Assembly (NCBI GenBank): GCA_938038035.1 | Contig: CALHQV010000189.1 | Span: forward strand, 1 to 6,681 | Length of the DNA: 6,681 nucleotides | Direction: 5' to 3' | DNA from: an uncultured Gemella sp. | Lineage (GTDB): Bacteria; Bacillota; Bacilli; Staphylococcales; Gemellaceae | Shown here: piece after piece, positions 5,496 through 6,681 of the stretch | Layout of the letters: the number at the start of each line of letters is the position of its first letter | Numbering within the stretch: position 1 is the stretch's first letter | Notes under the pieces: generated by a model | What the model was told of the DNA's origin: nothing | Seen by the model: the letters and a program-made list of their open reading frames with translations, nothing else | The model's database searches: none | Made by a program: the position numbers and the translations under genes

Positions 5496-6491
5496 GTGAT
5501 AACTATTGATGTAAAAGAATTAATGAACCGAATTATTAATGAAGCAATAGAAAAAAGAGCCAGTGATATCCATATATACCCACATACATCGGGAAATTCC
5601 TTTATACAACTCAGGGTAAACGGTCATCTGAGTAAATATGAACAATTTTCTAATAGGGAGCTAGACGCGATCATCTCGCTTTTAAAATTTAATTCTAATA
5701 TAGATATTTCAAGGAATAAAGAACCGCAAAGTGGTCGCTTTGTCTATAAATATAATGACAAAGATTATTTTTTACGTGTTTCTACCTTACCATTAAGTGA
5801 GTTAAATGAGGGCTGTGTGGTTAGAATATTTATTAACGAATTAGAAGATGTTGAATACAGTATTTTTGAAGAAGATAGTCAGTATATAAATAATCTTTCA
5901 AAAAAAGCCAATGGTCTAATATTATTTTCAGGACCTACAGGAAGTGGTAAATCAACATCACTGTATAAATTAGCAAGTGAGCTTGCAAGCATGAATAAGC
6001 AGGTAATTACAGTAGAAGATCCTGTAGAAAAAAAGATTCCTAGTTTAATACAAATGCAAGTAAATGAAAAAGCAGGAATTAACTATGATAATGCTTTAAA
6101 ATCTATCTTGCGATGTGATCCGGATGCGATGGTAATAGGAGAGATTCGTGACTATAAGACTGCTGGTCAAGTAATTACATCAGCATTTTCAGGACATTTA
6201 GTTTTAAGTACAATTCATGCGGAAGATTCTATTGGAGTAATAAATCGATTAAGAGATTTAAACCTGTCACTAGAAGATATAAAACAAACCGTGATTTGCA
6301 TTATTTCGCAAAGACTGGTAAATTTAGTAAACGGAAAAAGAGGATTAGTAACCGAAATATTGAAAAAAGAAGATATTCATGAATATATAGATAATAATAA
6401 AATACATAAAAACTCTTTAGAGAAAAAGTTTGAATTAGCTTGTGAAAAAGGATTAATCACTAATGATGAAAAAGAAAAATGGGGATATTAA
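5496..6491 (+). CDS. comGA: ComGA, traffic ATPase of the competence pseudopilus
   Basis: ComGA is a GspE/PilB-family secretion ATPase. At the inner face of the membrane it powers assembly of the ComGC pseudopilus that brings DNA to ComEA/ComEC during natural transformation. The protein has 331 residues, the short form usual in Gram-positive bacteria. Near the N-terminus is EAIEKRASDIHIYP, typical of the family. Walker A GPTGSGKST is at about 146-154, the Asp box with EDPVE at about 174-178, and Walker B as DPDAMVIGEIRD at about 208-219. The His box GHLVLSTIHAED is at about 233-244 and SQRLV at about 271. The tetracysteine zinc site of long GspE proteins is absent. The start is uncertain. GTG 5496 has only GGGA (5485-5488) upstream. 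AAGGGGTGAT (5491-5500) resembles a full ribosome site and better serves the in-frame ATT at 5505, a rare start; ATG 5523 would trim the conserved N-terminus. comGB begins inside its 3' end. Confidence 0.95.
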   Translation: MITIDVKELMNRIINEAIEKRASDIHIYPHTSGNSFIQLRVNGHLSKYEQFSNRELDAIISLLKFNSNIDISRNKEPQSGRFVYKYNDKDYFLRVSTLPLSELNEGCVVRIFINELEDVEYSIFEEDSQYINNLSKKANGLILFSGPTGSGKSTSLYKLASELASMNKQVITVEDPVEKKIPSLIQMQVNEKAGINYDNALKSILRCDPDAMVIGEIRDYKTAGQVITSAFSGHLVLSTIHAEDSIGVINRLRDLNLSLEDIKQTVICIISQRLVNLVNGKRGLVTEILKKEDIHEYIDNNKIHKNSLEKKFELACEKGLITNDEKEKWGY

Positions 6492-6492
6492 A
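6463..6492 (+). CDS. comGB: Probable first codons of comGB, cut by the right junction
   Basis: ATG 6463, or the next codon ATG 6466, opens a frame (MMKKKNGDIKK) that overlaps the end of comGA by 29 nt. AAGGA (6448-6452) lies 10 nt upstream. In Gram-positive comG operons comGA is followed at once, often with overlap, by comGB, the polytopic membrane platform protein of the pseudopilus. A short basic, cytosolic N-terminus fits. Only about ten codons can be assigned, because after about 6493 the same frame becomes a phage terminase. The identity rests on operon position and the ribosome site, not on sequence similarity. Confidence 0.5.
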
Positions 6493-6681
6493 AAAATCTC
6501 TATCCGCTCAGGACACGGAGTAGGGAAATCCTCAATCTTTGCAATCGTAATTCTTTGGTTTCTGTTTTGTTATTTTCAATCTATCGTGGGGTGCACTGCT
6601 CCAACCAGTTCACAGATGAACGATGTATTGCGAAAAGAACTCAGTCTGTGGATCAATAGATTACCTGAAGATATAAAAAAG
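6493..6681 (+). CDS. Phage terminase large subunit, internal fragment, truncated at both ends
   Basis: Terminase large subunit is the ATP-driven motor and nuclease that packages phage DNA into proheads. About 63 codons remain and run off the window. SIRSGHGVGKSS, near the start, is the Walker A motif in the form typical of terminases. It is followed by the hydrophobic FAIVILWFLFCY, then CTAPTSSQMNDVL and KELSLWINRLP, matching the CTAPT-x-Q segment I recall from this family. The residues that normally precede Walker A, and the Walker B and nuclease domains, are absent. GC is about 40% by hand count, above comGA. The frame is continuous with the putative comGB start upstream, with no start codon or ribosome site of its own. 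A fragment joined by mis-assembly is likelier than a real fusion gene. Confidence 0.8.

Noticed and set aside
6463..6681. A genuine ComGB-terminase fusion protein
   Set aside because: The base composition changes at the join, the terminase lacks the region before Walker A, and the other window edge is also foreign, so a chimera is simpler.
1..6681. CRISPR array, toxin-antitoxin pair, defence island or IS element
   Set aside because: No spaced direct repeats, no paired small toxin-antitoxin frames and no transposase or integrase motifs were found on either strand.

Overview
The central ~6.2 kb (about 300-6490) is AT-rich DNA (roughly 30% GC by eye in comGA) with strong Shine-Dalgarno sites, SigA-type promoters and hairpin/T-tract terminators. 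This points to a low-GC Firmicute of the Bacilli. The gene content and very high A+T are compatible with Gemella or a relative, but that genus name is an inference and no 16S or other taxonomic marker is present.

Layout of the core, all on the + strand: the 3' end of an unrecognised gene (to 510) and its terminator; a promoter and uvrA (778-3606), the damage-recognition ATPase of nucleotide excision repair; a non-coding RNA of about 184 nt (3787-3970) that I read as 6S RNA; tcdA/yrvM (4040-4807), the tRNA ct6A37 dehydratase; a small XRE-type helix-turn-helix regulator (5018-5380); and comGA (5496-6491), the traffic ATPase of the competence pseudopilus, followed by what looks like the first codons of comGB. 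These are mostly separate transcription units, each ended by its own terminator. Only comGA-comGB shows operon-style overlap. The 6S RNA-tcdA pairing mirrors the aspS-yrvM intergenic region of Bacillus subtilis, where BsrA (6S-1 RNA) is encoded.

Both edges look foreign to the core. Bases 1-221 (46% GC by hand count, minus strand) encode the N-terminal 73 residues of a FimT/GspH-type minor pilin resembling those of Neisseriaceae. Bases from about 6493 to 6681 (about 40% GC) encode an internal piece of a phage terminase large subunit, joined in frame to the start of comGB. Neither junction carries a recognisable integrase, transposase, att site or IS end. The simplest reading is a chimeric contig, from mis-assembly or amplification of mixed DNA such as an oral sample, rather than natural insertions.

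I see no convincing undescribed multi-gene system. The points most worth a second look are the two junctions, the 6S RNA with tandem terminators ahead of tcdA, and the comGA leader, which has a strong terminator, a competing repeat and an unusual start codon.
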